This document shows, in pieces, positions 1 through 8,743 of a DNA stretch of 64,000 nt (position 1 is the stretch's first letter; every line of letters starts with the position of its first letter). The DNA is from Streptomyces sp. HUAS YS2 (GTDB taxonomy: Bacteria; Actinomycetota; Actinomycetes; Streptomycetales; Streptomycetaceae): positions 6,915,001-6,979,000 of the forward strand of contig NZ_CP137573.1 in the NCBI RefSeq assembly GCF_033343995.1. The letters run 5' to 3'. The position numbers and the translations under genes are program-made. Below the pieces are notes generated by a model that made no database searches, was not told the DNA's origin, and saw only the letters and a program-made list of their open reading frames with translations.

Positions 1-2
1 GG

Positions 3-1385
3 CACCTCGACGACGTCCACGAGCTGACCCGCCGCACGACGGCGGCGCTGGCAGCCGTCACCGACCCGGTGATCCGCGCCCGGCTGACCGCCCGGCAGGC
101 CCTGGCCCGGTCCCGCGGACGTGACCTCGCGGCCGCGCGCGAAACCGGCGAACGGGCACTCGCCGAGGCGGAGCGGGCGGGGGACCGGGAGGCGCGCGTC
201 CTCGCGCTGTGGGGCCTCGGCGAGATCGCCCTCAACGCGGGTGACTGCGCTGCCGCGGTCGAACACCACACGGCGCTGAGCGTGTTCGACGCGGCGTTCC
301 TCCCGGAGGAGGCCGTCGCCCGGATCCACAGCGACGACTTCGACACCGTAAGGCGACTGCTCCGGACGGCGGGCGACGATCCCCGGCGCCCCGCCATGCT
401 GATCTGGGCCCAGGGAACGCTGCACATGGGTCTCGGCCGGCTCGACGACGCGGACGCCGACTTCGTCACCGCCGAGCGTCTCGAAGCGGACCTCCACGTC
501 CCCGGCAACCTGGTCAACATCCGCGTCAACCGAGGCCTCCTGGCGATGCTGCGCGGCGACCGCGAAGCCGCGAGGCAACACCTGGACGTCGTGAGGGCGA
601 CCGTGGCCGACCGGCCGAACACCGGCAACCACGCCGCACACCAGTACTTCGGGGCCGTCGTCGCCGATGCCGACGGCGACCACGCGACAGCGGCCGAACT
701 GATCCGATCCGCGCAGCGGGACCACCCCTTCCTCCGGTGGCGGCTGCTGCGCCCCCATGTCGTCCAGGCCGTGGGGATCGCCCTGCGAGCCGGGGACCGG
801 AACCTGGCCGAGGACCTCGCGGCCCAGGCTGCCGAGCACGCCGTCCGCAACCCCTCCGTGCCCACCGCGCAGGGGACGGCCGCCCACACGGCGGGTCTGG
901 TGAACGCCGACCACGCAATCCTGGAGCGGTCGGTCCGCATCCTCCTCACCGGCCCCCGGCCGCTGCCCCTCGCCGCCGCGTCCGCCGACCTCGGGCGCGC
1001 TCTCCGCGCGGCCGGCGACCCCTCCGCGACAGCCGCCCTGACCAAGGCTCACGACATCTACGCCCGGGCCGGGGCCGACGCCGAGGCCGACCGGGTCCGG
1101 AACGATCTGGAGCGCGCCACAAGGCGCTCCGGCCGACGGTCCGGAGGCCCCCGATCGCGCCCGCACCAGGGCTGGGACGCGCTCACGGCGTCGGAACGCA
1201 AGGTGGCCCGGCTGATCGCCGCAGGCCACACCAACCGGTCGGCCGCCGAGACGCTCTTCGTCTCCCCGCACACGGTCAGCACCCACCTGGCGTCCATCTT
1301 CCGCAAGCTCTCGGTGCGTTCGAGGGTCCACATGGTGCGGATCGTCCTCGCCGAGGGTGACGCCGGGACGGCCACCGACGACTGA
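3..1385 (+). CDS. LuxR-family transcriptional regulator, C-terminal part (5' end outside window)
   Basis: The frame is open from base 3, so the N-terminus lies upstream of the window. About 460 residues are visible. Most of this is alanine/arginine-rich helical repeat sequence of the TPR-like type found in the middle of large ATP-binding LuxR (LAL) regulators. The last ~65 residues form a LuxR/GerE helix-turn-helix with the signature LTASERKVARLIAAG, then SPHTVSTHLASIFRKL. An N-terminal AAA ATPase domain is expected but cannot be seen. The protein should be a DNA-binding transcription activator. It resembles the second LAL regulator at 2631, and the two flank a chloroperoxidase-like gene, which they may control. 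The family call is sure; the target is inference. Confidence 0.85.
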   Translation, partial: HLDDVHELTRRTTAALAAVTDPVIRARLTARQALARSRGRDLAAARETGERALAEAERAGDREARVLALWGLGEIALNAGDCAAAVEHHTALSVFDAAFLPEEAVARIHSDDFDTVRRLLRTAGDDPRRPAMLIWAQGTLHMGLGRLDDADADFVTAERLEADLHVPGNLVNIRVNRGLLAMLRGDREAARQHLDVVRATVADRPNTGNHAAHQYFGAVVADADGDHATAAELIRSAQRDHPFLRWRLLRPHVVQAVGIALRAGDRNLAEDLAAQAAEHAVRNPSVPTAQGTAAHTAGLVNADHAILERSVRILLTGPRPLPLAAASADLGRALRAAGDPSATAALTKAHDIYARAGADAEADRVRNDLERATRRSGRRSGGPRSRPHQGWDALTASERKVARLIAAGHTNRSAAETLFVSPHTVSTHLASIFRKLSVRSRVHMVRIVLAEGDAGTATDD

Positions 1386-1518
1386 GCGGGCTCTGCGCCC
1401 CTGTGCAAGGTGCGGTGCGCCGTGCGGCAACAGGAGGTGCGGGACCGGTCCTAGCGTGACGGGCGTACCGCGCCGCTCCGACGCGCGGACCAGCCACTCC
1501 GAATCGAGGACTCAACCC

Positions 1519-2355
1519 ATGCCGTACATCACCGTGGGCCAGGAGAACACCAACCCCGTCGAGCTCTATTTCGAGGACCAGGGCAGCGGGCAGCCGGTCG
1601 TCCTCATCCACGGCTTCCCGCTCGACGGCCACTCCTGGGAGCGCCAGACCGCCGCGCTGCTCGACGCCGGCCACCGCGTGATCACGTACGACCGCCGCGG
1701 GTTCGGTCGGTCCTCGCAGCCGACCAGCGGCTACGACTACGACACCTTCGCCGCCGACCTCAACACGGTGATGGAGACCCTCGACCTGAAGGACGCCGTC
1801 CTCGTCGGCTTCTCCATGGGCACCGGCGAGGTCGCCCGCTACGTGTCCACGTACGGCTCCGCCCGCGTCGCCAAGGTCGCCTTCCTGGCCTCCCTCGAGC
1901 CCTGCCTGCTCAAGACCGACGACAACCCGGACGGCGTCGCTCCGAAGGAGTTCTTCGACGGAGTCGTCGACGCCGTCAAGGCCGACCGCTACGCCTACTA
2001 CACCGCCTTCTTCAACGACTTCTACAACCTCGACGAGAACCTGGGCACCCGGATCAGCGAGGAAGCGGTCCGCAACAGCTGGAACACCGCGGCCCGCGGC
2101 GGCTCCTTCGCCGCGTCCGCCGCACCCTCGACCTGGTACACCGACTTCCGCGCCGACATCCCCGCCGTCGACGTCCCGGCCCTGATCCTGCACGGCACCG
2201 CCGACCGCATCCTGCCCGCCGACAACACCGCGCGCCCCTTCCACAAGGCGCTCCCCGCCGCCGACTACGTCGAGATCGAGGGCGCCCCGCACGGACTGCT
2301 GTGGACCCACGCCGAGGAGGTCAACACCGCCCTCCTCGCCTTCCTCGCCAAGTGA
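1519..2355 (+). CDS. Non-heme chloroperoxidase-like alpha/beta hydrolase
   Basis: This 278-aa protein has the full alpha/beta hydrolase set. The oxyanion region LIHGFP is near residue 30. The nucleophile elbow GFSMG has Ser99. The acid follows in HGTADRILP and the histidine in GAPHGLLW near the C-terminus. Length and motifs match the cofactor-free bacterial chloroperoxidase/esterase (Cpo) family, which forms peracids from acetate and peroxide but mainly acts as an esterase in vivo. It should be cytoplasmic, with no signal peptide. ATG 1519 is chosen because it gives the usual MPYITVG start; a longer in-frame ORF from 1357 has no family match upstream. It lies between two LuxR regulators and is followed by a hairpin terminator. 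The substrate is unknown. Confidence 0.85.
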   Translation: MPYITVGQENTNPVELYFEDQGSGQPVVLIHGFPLDGHSWERQTAALLDAGHRVITYDRRGFGRSSQPTSGYDYDTFAADLNTVMETLDLKDAVLVGFSMGTGEVARYVSTYGSARVAKVAFLASLEPCLLKTDDNPDGVAPKEFFDGVVDAVKADRYAYYTAFFNDFYNLDENLGTRISEEAVRNSWNTAARGGSFAASAAPSTWYTDFRADIPAVDVPALILHGTADRILPADNTARPFHKALPAADYVEIEGAPHGLLWTHAEEVNTALLAFLAK

Positions 2356-2375
2356 CGCCGAACCGTTGACCCGCC

Positions 2376-2404
2376 GGGTGACGCCGGAGCTCCCGACGTC
2401 ACCC
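2376..2404 (+). terminator. Stem-loop downstream of chloroperoxidase gene
   Basis: An 8-bp perfect inverted repeat, GGGTGACG (2376-2383) and CGTCACCC (2397-2404), has a 13-nt loop that can itself fold (GGAGCTCC). It starts 20 bp after the stop codon. It probably acts together with the next hairpin as a transcription terminator. Confidence 0.5.
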
Positions 2405-2409
2405 CGGCC

Positions 2410-2433
2410 CCGGTTCCCCGGCGCGGGAACCGG
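2410..2433 (+). terminator. Hairpin terminator, 9-bp stem
   Basis: CCGGTTCCC (2410-2418) pairs perfectly with GGGAACCGG (2425-2433) around a 6-nt loop. There is no U-tract, which is common for actinomycete terminators. It separates the chloroperoxidase gene from the LuxR regulator at 2631. The rest of the 2356-2630 gap shows only a 27-codon open frame that I do not recognise. Confidence 0.6.
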
Positions 2434-2630
2434 ACGAGCGTCGCCGCGCTCATGGCGGCGCGCCCGGTCGGCGAAGAGCCCGGGGACGGTGTCGCCATCC
2501 TCGAACGGCAACTCGCCGACCTGCGCTTCGACTGAGACGGGCCCCGCCCGGGGCGACGGCGGGGTGGTTCATACTGATCCGCCGTACCGCACGCGGACCG
2601 AGCCGGTCCCGTGCGGGCCAGGCCGGCAGA

Positions 2631-5426
2631 ATGAGCGTGAACCGAGTGACGACACGGACCGTACCCGAGGAGATCGACGGGGTACGGACCCCCCTCCGTG
2701 GCCGAGAGGCCGAACTGGCGTTCCTCGAGGCGAGGCTCGACGCGCTCGACCGCGGCGAAGGCGGGATCGTCCGTGTCGAAGGCCCCGCCGGCATCGGCAG
2801 GTCCAGGATCCTCGCGGAGGCCGCGGCAGCCGCGAGGCGGCGCGGGACGAGGGTGTTCGAGGGGGCGGCGGACCCCGACGAACAGTTCGTGCCGCTCGGC
2901 TCGCTCCTCGACGGCGTGCTCGCCGGCAAGGGGCCGCTGTCGGGCGCCGTCCGTCTCCGGGACCTCGCCACGACCCCCGGCCGGCGGTTCTGGCTGCTCC
3001 AGGAACTGAGGGACGGCCTGCGGGAGACGGTGCGGGACGGCCCCCTGCTCGTCGTCCTCGACGACCTGCAGTGGTGCGACGACCTGACCCTGCTCACCTT
3101 TCACACCCTCGCGGCCGGACTCTCGTCGCACGCCATCCTCTGGCTGGTCGCCGTGCGCGGCGGCAGCGTGCCGTCGGGCGTGCGCACGACCCTGGACAGG
3201 ATCCGGCAGGCAGGCGCGCACGAGCTGGTGCTGGGCGCGCTGGGGGAGCGGGCGACCGCACAGATCGCCGAGGACGTCCTGGGGGCCACTCCGGACCCGG
3301 ACGTCCTGCGCGTCGCCCACCGTGCCGAGGGAGTGCCACAGCTGCTGGTCGAGCTGCTCGGCTCGCTGCGGGAGGACGAGGCGGTGACGATCGAGCAGGG
3401 CAGGGCGACACTGCCCGGCGGACCTCCCGCCCCGCGGGTTCTTCCCTCTGTCCTGCGCCGTCTCGACCAGCTGTCGGACGAGGCCCGGGAGCTGGTGCGG
3501 ACGGCGGCGGCCGTGGGCGGCCCGGTCACGGTCGCGCATCTCGCCGAACTGCTCGGCAGGTCCCCGGCGGCGCTCATCACGGCGGTGCAGGAATCCCTCG
3601 ACGCCGAGCTGCTCGCGGAACGGGGCGATCGCCTCGCCTTCCGCCACGACCTGATCCGCGAGGCGGTGGAGCAATCCGGGCCGTCGGCCGGGAGAGGGGC
3701 GCCGTCGGATGCGGCGGAGGCGGGTACAAGAACGCAGGATGCGGCGGAGGCGGACCGGCTTCGCACCGCCGCGGCGGAACTCGCGGCCACCGCACCCGGA
3801 CCCGCCGCGGAGCACAGCCTCAAGGCCCTGGAACTCACCGCGGTGGACGGTCCGGAGCGGCCGCACATCATCGCCGAGACGATTCCGCTGCTCTGGCAGA
3901 CGGGCCGGGCCGCCCAGGCGCGCGAGCTGGGAGCCGCCGCCCTGGCGACCGGCGGCCTCGGGCCCGAGGGCGAGGCGCGCATACGCCTCGCCCTGGCCCG
4001 CGCCGCCGTCTCGTTCGACTTCTCCGAGGCGGCCCGGCAGGCCCGCGCCGGGGCAGCACTGCCCGGAATCCCCGTGGACCTGAAGGGGCGACTCCTCGCC
4101 ATGCTCGCCGTCGGCCTGTCGATGGCGGGCGAGCACGCGGCGGCCGAGAAGGTCGCGGCGGAGGCGTGGGAGGCCGCGGCGGCAGCGGGGGACCGCTCCG
4201 CCGAGGCCACGCTGACGACGGTCCGCTCCGCCGTGAGTTTCCACCGCATGGACTTGACCGAGGCGTTCCGGCAGGCCGAGCGGGCCGCCGCGCTGGCCGA
4301 CGCCCTGGGCGTCAGCACCTCGCTGTGGGTGCCGGAGGCCTTGTGGCACGCGCTCCTGTCGAACACCACCGGACGTTCCGCGGAGGCACTCGCCGCCGCG
4401 GAGGACGGCATCCGGATCACCCGGGAGCAGGGGCGGACGGCGGCCACCCGGATGTGGCTCATGACCCGCTCCCGCATCCTTCTGGAGGCCGGACGACTGG
4501 CGGAAGCCCGGGCCGACGCCGAAGCCGCGTCCGCGACGACCGACGATCCCGGCCCGGGCAACCTCGCCGACGTCACGCTCCGGTACGTGATGCTGCGCGT
4601 CGCCCTCCACACCGACGACCGGGGGACCGCACATGTGTACGCGGCGGAGGCGAGGCGCATGCGCGGCGACGGCGCACCCGTCGTCCGGCACTTCGGCTCC
4701 TGGATGCTGGCACTGATGGCGGACTTCGAGGGCCGGCCCGACCGTGCCATGGCCGAACTCGACGAGGTGATGACCTCGCCCGCCGCGGACCGGCCCGCCT
4801 ACGCCGGCCTGGTCGATCCCGCCGACGCCCCTGGGCTCGTCCGCATGGCGCTGCGCGCCGGGGCGCTCGAACGGGCCGCGCAGGCAGTCGCCCTGGCCGA
4901 GCGGCGCGCCGAGCTCAACCCCGACCTCACGTTCCTCGCCGCGACCGCCGCACACGCCCGGGGTCTGCTCGACAACGACCTCGCTCCTCTCCAGCACGCC
5001 GTCCGGCTGTACGAGGACTGCCCTCGGGTGCTGGCCCGGGCGTCGGCCTTGGAGGACGCCGGTCGGAAGCTGGCGACCACCCGCAGGCCCGAAGCGCTGC
5101 CGTACTTCGACACGGCCCTCGCTCTCTACGCGCGGGCGGGCGCCACGCGGGACGTCGCACGCGTCCACCGGCGCCTGCGCGCCGCAGGCGTCCGCCGCCG
5201 GCCCGCGACAGCCGGACTCTCCGGTGCGTGGCCCGAGCTGACGGCCGCTGAGATCCGGGTGGTCCGGCTGGTGGCCCGAGGACTGGCCAACCGAGAGGTG
5301 GCCGAGCAGCTGGCGCTCTCGCCGCACACGGTGGCATCGCACCTGCGCCGGGCCTTCACCAAGCTGGACGTCACCTCGCGCGGCGAGCTGATCCGGCTGG
5401 TCAGGCAGCGTGACAACGGAGAGTAG
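2631..5426 (+). CDS. LAL-type LuxR transcriptional regulator
   Basis: At 931 aa this is a typical length for large ATP-binding LuxR regulators. The N-terminal AAA-like domain starts with LRGREAELAFLEARL. Its Walker A reads GPAGIGRSR, with arginine where the phosphate-binding lysine normally sits. Walker B is LLVVLDDLQWCDD, followed by sensor and winged-helix-like segments. A long helical TPR-like middle follows. The last ~65 residues are a LuxR HTH (LTAAEIRVVRLVARG, then SPHTVASHLRRAFTKLDV). It is a predicted DNA-binding activator with a ligand- or ATP-gated N-terminal half. ATG 2631 opens directly into the conserved N-terminal motif. The upstream SD is weak. It is a paralogue of the regulator cut off at the window start; targets are unknown. 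Confidence 0.88.
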   Translation: MSVNRVTTRTVPEEIDGVRTPLRGREAELAFLEARLDALDRGEGGIVRVEGPAGIGRSRILAEAAAAARRRGTRVFEGAADPDEQFVPLGSLLDGVLAGKGPLSGAVRLRDLATTPGRRFWLLQELRDGLRETVRDGPLLVVLDDLQWCDDLTLLTFHTLAAGLSSHAILWLVAVRGGSVPSGVRTTLDRIRQAGAHELVLGALGERATAQIAEDVLGATPDPDVLRVAHRAEGVPQLLVELLGSLREDEAVTIEQGRATLPGGPPAPRVLPSVLRRLDQLSDEARELVRTAAAVGGPVTVAHLAELLGRSPAALITAVQESLDAELLAERGDRLAFRHDLIREAVEQSGPSAGRGAPSDAAEAGTRTQDAAEADRLRTAAAELAATAPGPAAEHSLKALELTAVDGPERPHIIAETIPLLWQTGRAAQARELGAAALATGGLGPEGEARIRLALARAAVSFDFSEAARQARAGAALPGIPVDLKGRLLAMLAVGLSMAGEHAAAEKVAAEAWEAAAAAGDRSAEATLTTVRSAVSFHRMDLTEAFRQAERAAALADALGVSTSLWVPEALWHALLSNTTGRSAEALAAAEDGIRITREQGRTAATRMWLMTRSRILLEAGRLAEARADAEAASATTDDPGPGNLADVTLRYVMLRVALHTDDRGTAHVYAAEARRMRGDGAPVVRHFGSWMLALMADFEGRPDRAMAELDEVMTSPAADRPAYAGLVDPADAPGLVRMALRAGALERAAQAVALAERRAELNPDLTFLAATAAHARGLLDNDLAPLQHAVRLYEDCPRVLARASALEDAGRKLATTRRPEALPYFDTALALYARAGATRDVARVHRRLRAAGVRRRPATAGLSGAWPELTAAEIRVVRLVARGLANREVAEQLALSPHTVASHLRRAFTKLDVTSRGELIRLVRQRDNGE

Positions 5427-5562
5427 CCGCTTCGTATCCCCTGTGCGGGTCCCCGCAATGAACGATTCACGCGATGTGCCGACGTCGCCGCTTCCTCAGA
5501 ATGATCAAGAACCGCGAAATGGAGAAACCCGCGGGGACAGTTGATCGAGAGAGGAACCGCGC

Positions 5563-6810
5563 ATGACCGCAAGGCTCCAGCGAGCCCGCCCCGGCAGCCC
5601 CGAGCTCCAGGCGCTCGTCGACGAGCTCGCGGAGCGCCTCGGCCGGTCCGTCGCCGTCGACGACCCGCTGGTCCGCATGGTCTGCACGAGCCGCCACTTC
5701 GGCGACGAGGACCCGGTACGCATCGGCACCCTGTTGCAGGGCCGCGCCGACAACGCGGCCATCCGCTACGTCCTCGCCCAGGGCGTGACCCAGTGGTCGC
5801 GAGCCGGGTTCATCGACGGCCGTGACGATCTCGGACTGCTGCCCCGTTACGTCGTGCCGCTGCGCGAGCGCGGGCACCTCCTCGGGCTGCTCATGGTGGT
5901 CGCGCCCGGGAAGGCGCTCGAAGAGCGGGAGACGCGCGCCATCGCCCGGGCCGCGGACGCCATGGCCGCCCAGATGTACGGGGAGCACATCGCCGCCGAC
6001 ACCCGCAAGGCCGACGAGCGGGACCTGGTCCTCGAACTCGTCGGCGCCGACGTCGCCGCCCGTACCGCCGCACGCCGGCGAGGCAGGGAACTCGGACTGC
6101 TCGGAGCGGCCGAGCACGTCCTGGTCACCGTCGTTCAGCTGGGCTGCGCGACGGAGCTCGTACGGCATTCCGAGGCCGCCCTGTGGGGGGCGTTGGAAGG
6201 GTTCCGGCAGACGCGCTCCGCGCAGGGCCTGATGGCGATCGGCAGGGAGCGGGCGACGCTGCTCCAGCTCCGCGTCCGCCCACCCGGCGCGGACGAGGTC
6301 GCTTCCCAGTCCGCTCGTATCCTCGACGAACTCCGCACCTTCCTGGGCCCGTCGGCGGACCCGGTGATCGGCGTCGGTGGCCGGCAGGCCGGCCTGGACC
6401 ACGCCTGGACGTCGTACGAGCAGGCGCTCGTGGCCGCACGCGCGGCACGCCGACTGCCCAGCCTGAAGCGCGCCGGTGACTGGGAGGCGCTCGGTGAGCT
6501 CGCGGTGCTGCTCCAGCTTCCCGAGCACGCCCTGAACGCGTCCCTGGTCCCGGAGCCGCTCCGCACCCTGACGGAGGCTCACGGCGGCGACCGCCTGCGG
6601 GACACCCTCCGCTGCTTCCTCGAACACGCGGGGTCGATTCCCAAGACCGCGGACACGCTGGGCATCCACCGCACCTCGCTCTACTACCGCCTGCGCCAGA
6701 TCCAGGAGATCACCGGACTCGACCTCGACGACGGCGCGCACCGGCTCACCCTGCACCTCGGCCTCAGGGTCGGGGAACTCCTCGCCCCGGGCGACGACAG
6801 GGCCGTGTGA
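5563..6810 (+). CDS. PucR/CdaR-family transcriptional regulator
   Basis: This is a 415-aa protein. A GAF-like sensor segment occupies roughly residues 20-150 (hydrophobic strands YVVPLRERGHLLGLLMVV). A CdaR-type GGDEF-like middle follows at ~160-320. The C-terminus is a PucR HTH: LRCFLEHAGSIPKTADTLGI, then HRTSLYYRLRQI. Family members regulate purine, sugar-acid or amino-acid use, depending on the neighbour gene. ATG 5563 has a good SD (GAGAGAGG). The alpha/beta hydrolase at 6948 lies ~140 bp downstream on the same strand and is a candidate target. The ligand is unknown. Confidence 0.85.
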   Translation: MTARLQRARPGSPELQALVDELAERLGRSVAVDDPLVRMVCTSRHFGDEDPVRIGTLLQGRADNAAIRYVLAQGVTQWSRAGFIDGRDDLGLLPRYVVPLRERGHLLGLLMVVAPGKALEERETRAIARAADAMAAQMYGEHIAADTRKADERDLVLELVGADVAARTAARRRGRELGLLGAAEHVLVTVVQLGCATELVRHSEAALWGALEGFRQTRSAQGLMAIGRERATLLQLRVRPPGADEVASQSARILDELRTFLGPSADPVIGVGGRQAGLDHAWTSYEQALVAARAARRLPSLKRAGDWEALGELAVLLQLPEHALNASLVPEPLRTLTEAHGGDRLRDTLRCFLEHAGSIPKTADTLGIHRTSLYYRLRQIQEITGLDLDDGAHRLTLHLGLRVGELLAPGDDRAV

Positions 6811-6947
6811 CCACGGACTCGCTTCGACAAAGCGAGGAGCATCCACGGCCCGATTCCTACAGCTCGCGGTGGTGCGGGCGGCGGGCCCCCATCGATGATG
6901 TTCGGACGGGCGGGGCCGGTGTACCGCCTCTGGCCAGGGGAGAGGTC

Positions 6948-7799
6948 ATGAAGGAACTGATCACGACGGACGGCGCGAGGCTCGCCTACCAGGACTCCGG
7001 CGGCGAGGGCGTCCCGCTGGTGATGCTGCACGGCTGGGGGCAGACGCAGGCGATGTTCCGCCACCAGATCGAGGGGTTGGCGCCCGGTCGTCGCGTCGTC
7101 ACCCTCGACCTCCGCGGCCACGGGAAGTCCGGCAAACCGCGTCATGGACACCGCATCGCCCGGCTCTCCCGCGACGTGCTCGAACTCGTCGACCATCTCG
7201 GGCTGACCCGCTTCGACGCACTGGGCTGGTCCATGGGCGTCTCGGTGTGGTGGAGCTTCATCGACCAGTACGGGACCGGACGGATCCGGCGCTTCGTCGC
7301 CGTCGACCAGCCCGCGGCGGTCGCCGCCGTGCCCTGGATGACCGAGCGCGAACAGCGGGACTCCGGCGCCATCTTCGACGTGTCGGGGCTGTTGTACCTG
7401 GGCGCTGCCCTCGCGGGGCCGGAGGGCGACACGGTCCGCGCCGACTTCGTGCGCGGCATGTTCTCCGGCGAGCCCGACCCCGAGGTACTGGCCTTCGTCA
7501 CCGAGGAGATCAGTTCGACACCCGCCCACGCGGGCGTGCCTCTCCTGTTCGACCACTGTGCGCAGGACTGGCGTGACGTGCTTCCCCGGATCGATGTGCC
7601 GACCCTGGTGATCGGCTGCGAGGGGAGCCATGTGCACCCCGATTCGCAGCGCTTCGTCGCCGAGCGGATTCCCGGCGCCCGCCTGCACGTCTTCTCCTCC
7701 GACGTGGCGGGCTCGCACTTCCCCTTCCTGGAGAACCCGCCGGCCTTCAACACCGTGGTGGAGAAGTTCCTCGCCGAGGAGCCGGCGAACAGGGCGTGA
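6948..7799 (+). CDS. Alpha/beta hydrolase
   Basis: This is a 283-aa alpha/beta fold hydrolase. It has the oxyanion motif MLHGWGQ near residue 27, then DLRGHGKS and the nucleophile elbow GWSMG with Ser95. The catalytic histidine is likely in GSHFPFLENP near the C-terminus. The family resembles haloperoxidase-like and epoxide-hydrolase-like enzymes. No signal peptide is seen, so it should be cytoplasmic. ATG 6948 is preferred (GGGGAGAGGTC upstream) over an ORF extension to 6807 that adds sequence unlike the family. The stop overlaps or abuts the possible GTG start of the AraC regulator, so the two are probably co-transcribed. The substrate is unknown. Confidence 0.82.
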   Translation: MKELITTDGARLAYQDSGGEGVPLVMLHGWGQTQAMFRHQIEGLAPGRRVVTLDLRGHGKSGKPRHGHRIARLSRDVLELVDHLGLTRFDALGWSMGVSVWWSFIDQYGTGRIRRFVAVDQPAAVAAVPWMTEREQRDSGAIFDVSGLLYLGAALAGPEGDTVRADFVRGMFSGEPDPEVLAFVTEEISSTPAHAGVPLLFDHCAQDWRDVLPRIDVPTLVIGCEGSHVHPDSQRFVAERIPGARLHVFSSDVAGSHFPFLENPPAFNTVVEKFLAEEPANRA

Positions 7800-7840
7800 A
7801 TCCGCACTCCGCCCGCACGAACCTACGGCTAGGAACCACC

Positions 7841-8743
7841 ATGCCCCTCACACTGATGTCCCCTGCGTCCGCACGTGTGCCCCGGCAGGCGCCCGACCCG
7901 ACCTCGCCCTCCTCCCGCTCCGGGTGGCTGGTCCGGATGGTCTCCGAGATGCCGGACACGGACGACCGGAACCAGGTCTACCTCGGCGTCCATGTCCGTG
8001 GGCCCGTCACCGTGGTCCGCGAGCGTGCCGAGACCCTGCTGGAGCCGAACGACCTCGTCTTCTGCGACCCGGCCCGACGGCATCTGCTGCGGTTCGGCGA
8101 GGACTGCCGGATGATCTTCTTCCGCGTACCCCGCTGCTATCTGGGCGTCACGGAGTCGGAACTCGACCGGGTGCTCGGCGTACCCGTACGCGGCGGGGAG
8201 GGGATCGGGGCGCTGGCCTCCGACTTCCTGACCGCGCTCGCCGCCAGGGCGGAGTTCCGCCGGTCCACGATCGGGGACCGACGTGCCAGGACGGCTGTGC
8301 ATCTCCTCTCCGTCCTGGTCATGGAGCTCCTCGACGCGGACGCGACGGACGAGGCCGACGACGCGCCGGGGGCCGTCAACGAGATGCTGTCCCGTATCCA
8401 CGCCTACATCGAAGAACATCTGATGGATCCGGACCTCTCGCCGGAGTCGATCGCACGCGCCCACCACATCTCGGTCCGGTACCTGCAGAAGCTCTTCCAG
8501 AACGACGGCAGCACGGTGAGCCAGTGGGTGCGACAGCGCAGGCTCGAGTTCTGCCGGCTCGAGCTGAGCCGCTCCAGGGCCCGGAGAACCACCATGGCCG
8601 CGGTGGCCCACCGCTGGGGCTTCAGCAGTCCCTCTCACTTCAGCCGCACGTTCCGCGGGGCCTACGGCATCAGCCCCAGCGAATGGCAGGCGCTGGCGAC
8701 CTCCGCCGTCGCGCCGACGACTGTCCGCACCCCGGTCGCATGA
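7841..8743 (+). CDS. AraC-family transcriptional regulator
   Basis: This is a 300-aa protein from ATG 7841; a GTG at 7796 overlapping the previous stop would add 15 residues. The N-terminal half is a cupin-like AraC-binding-2 domain (VTVVRERAETLLEPNDLVF is typical). The C-terminal ~100 residues are an AraC HTH pair: first helix-turn-helix around SPESIARAHHISVRYLQKLF, second around MAAVAHRWGFSSPSHFSRTF, ending YGISPSEWQ. It is a predicted DNA-binding activator. It is translationally coupled to the next hydrolase by a 4-bp ATGA overlap and follows another hydrolase, so the three genes probably form one operon with self-regulation. The inducer is unknown. Confidence 0.88.
   Translation: MPLTLMSPASARVPRQAPDPTSPSSRSGWLVRMVSEMPDTDDRNQVYLGVHVRGPVTVVRERAETLLEPNDLVFCDPARRHLLRFGEDCRMIFFRVPRCYLGVTESELDRVLGVPVRGGEGIGALASDFLTALAARAEFRRSTIGDRRARTAVHLLSVLVMELLDADATDEADDAPGAVNEMLSRIHAYIEEHLMDPDLSPESIARAHHISVRYLQKLFQNDGSTVSQWVRQRRLEFCRLELSRSRARRTTMAAVAHRWGFSSPSHFSRTFRGAYGISPSEWQALATSAVAPTTVRTPVA

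Noticed and set aside
2451..2534. 27-codon frame (MAARPVGEEPGDGVAILERQ...) after the terminator
   Set aside because: Too short, no SD and no family resemblance; could be a gene remnant but cannot be supported.
2265..5342. 1025-codon minus-strand open frame
   Set aside because: It is antisense to the LAL regulator and chloroperoxidase genes, which have full motifs; no recognisable domain is present.
5444..5457. Inverted repeat TGCGGG-TC-CCCGCA after the second LAL gene
   Set aside because: A 2-nt loop is too tight for a terminator and the arms are short for an operator in GC-rich DNA.
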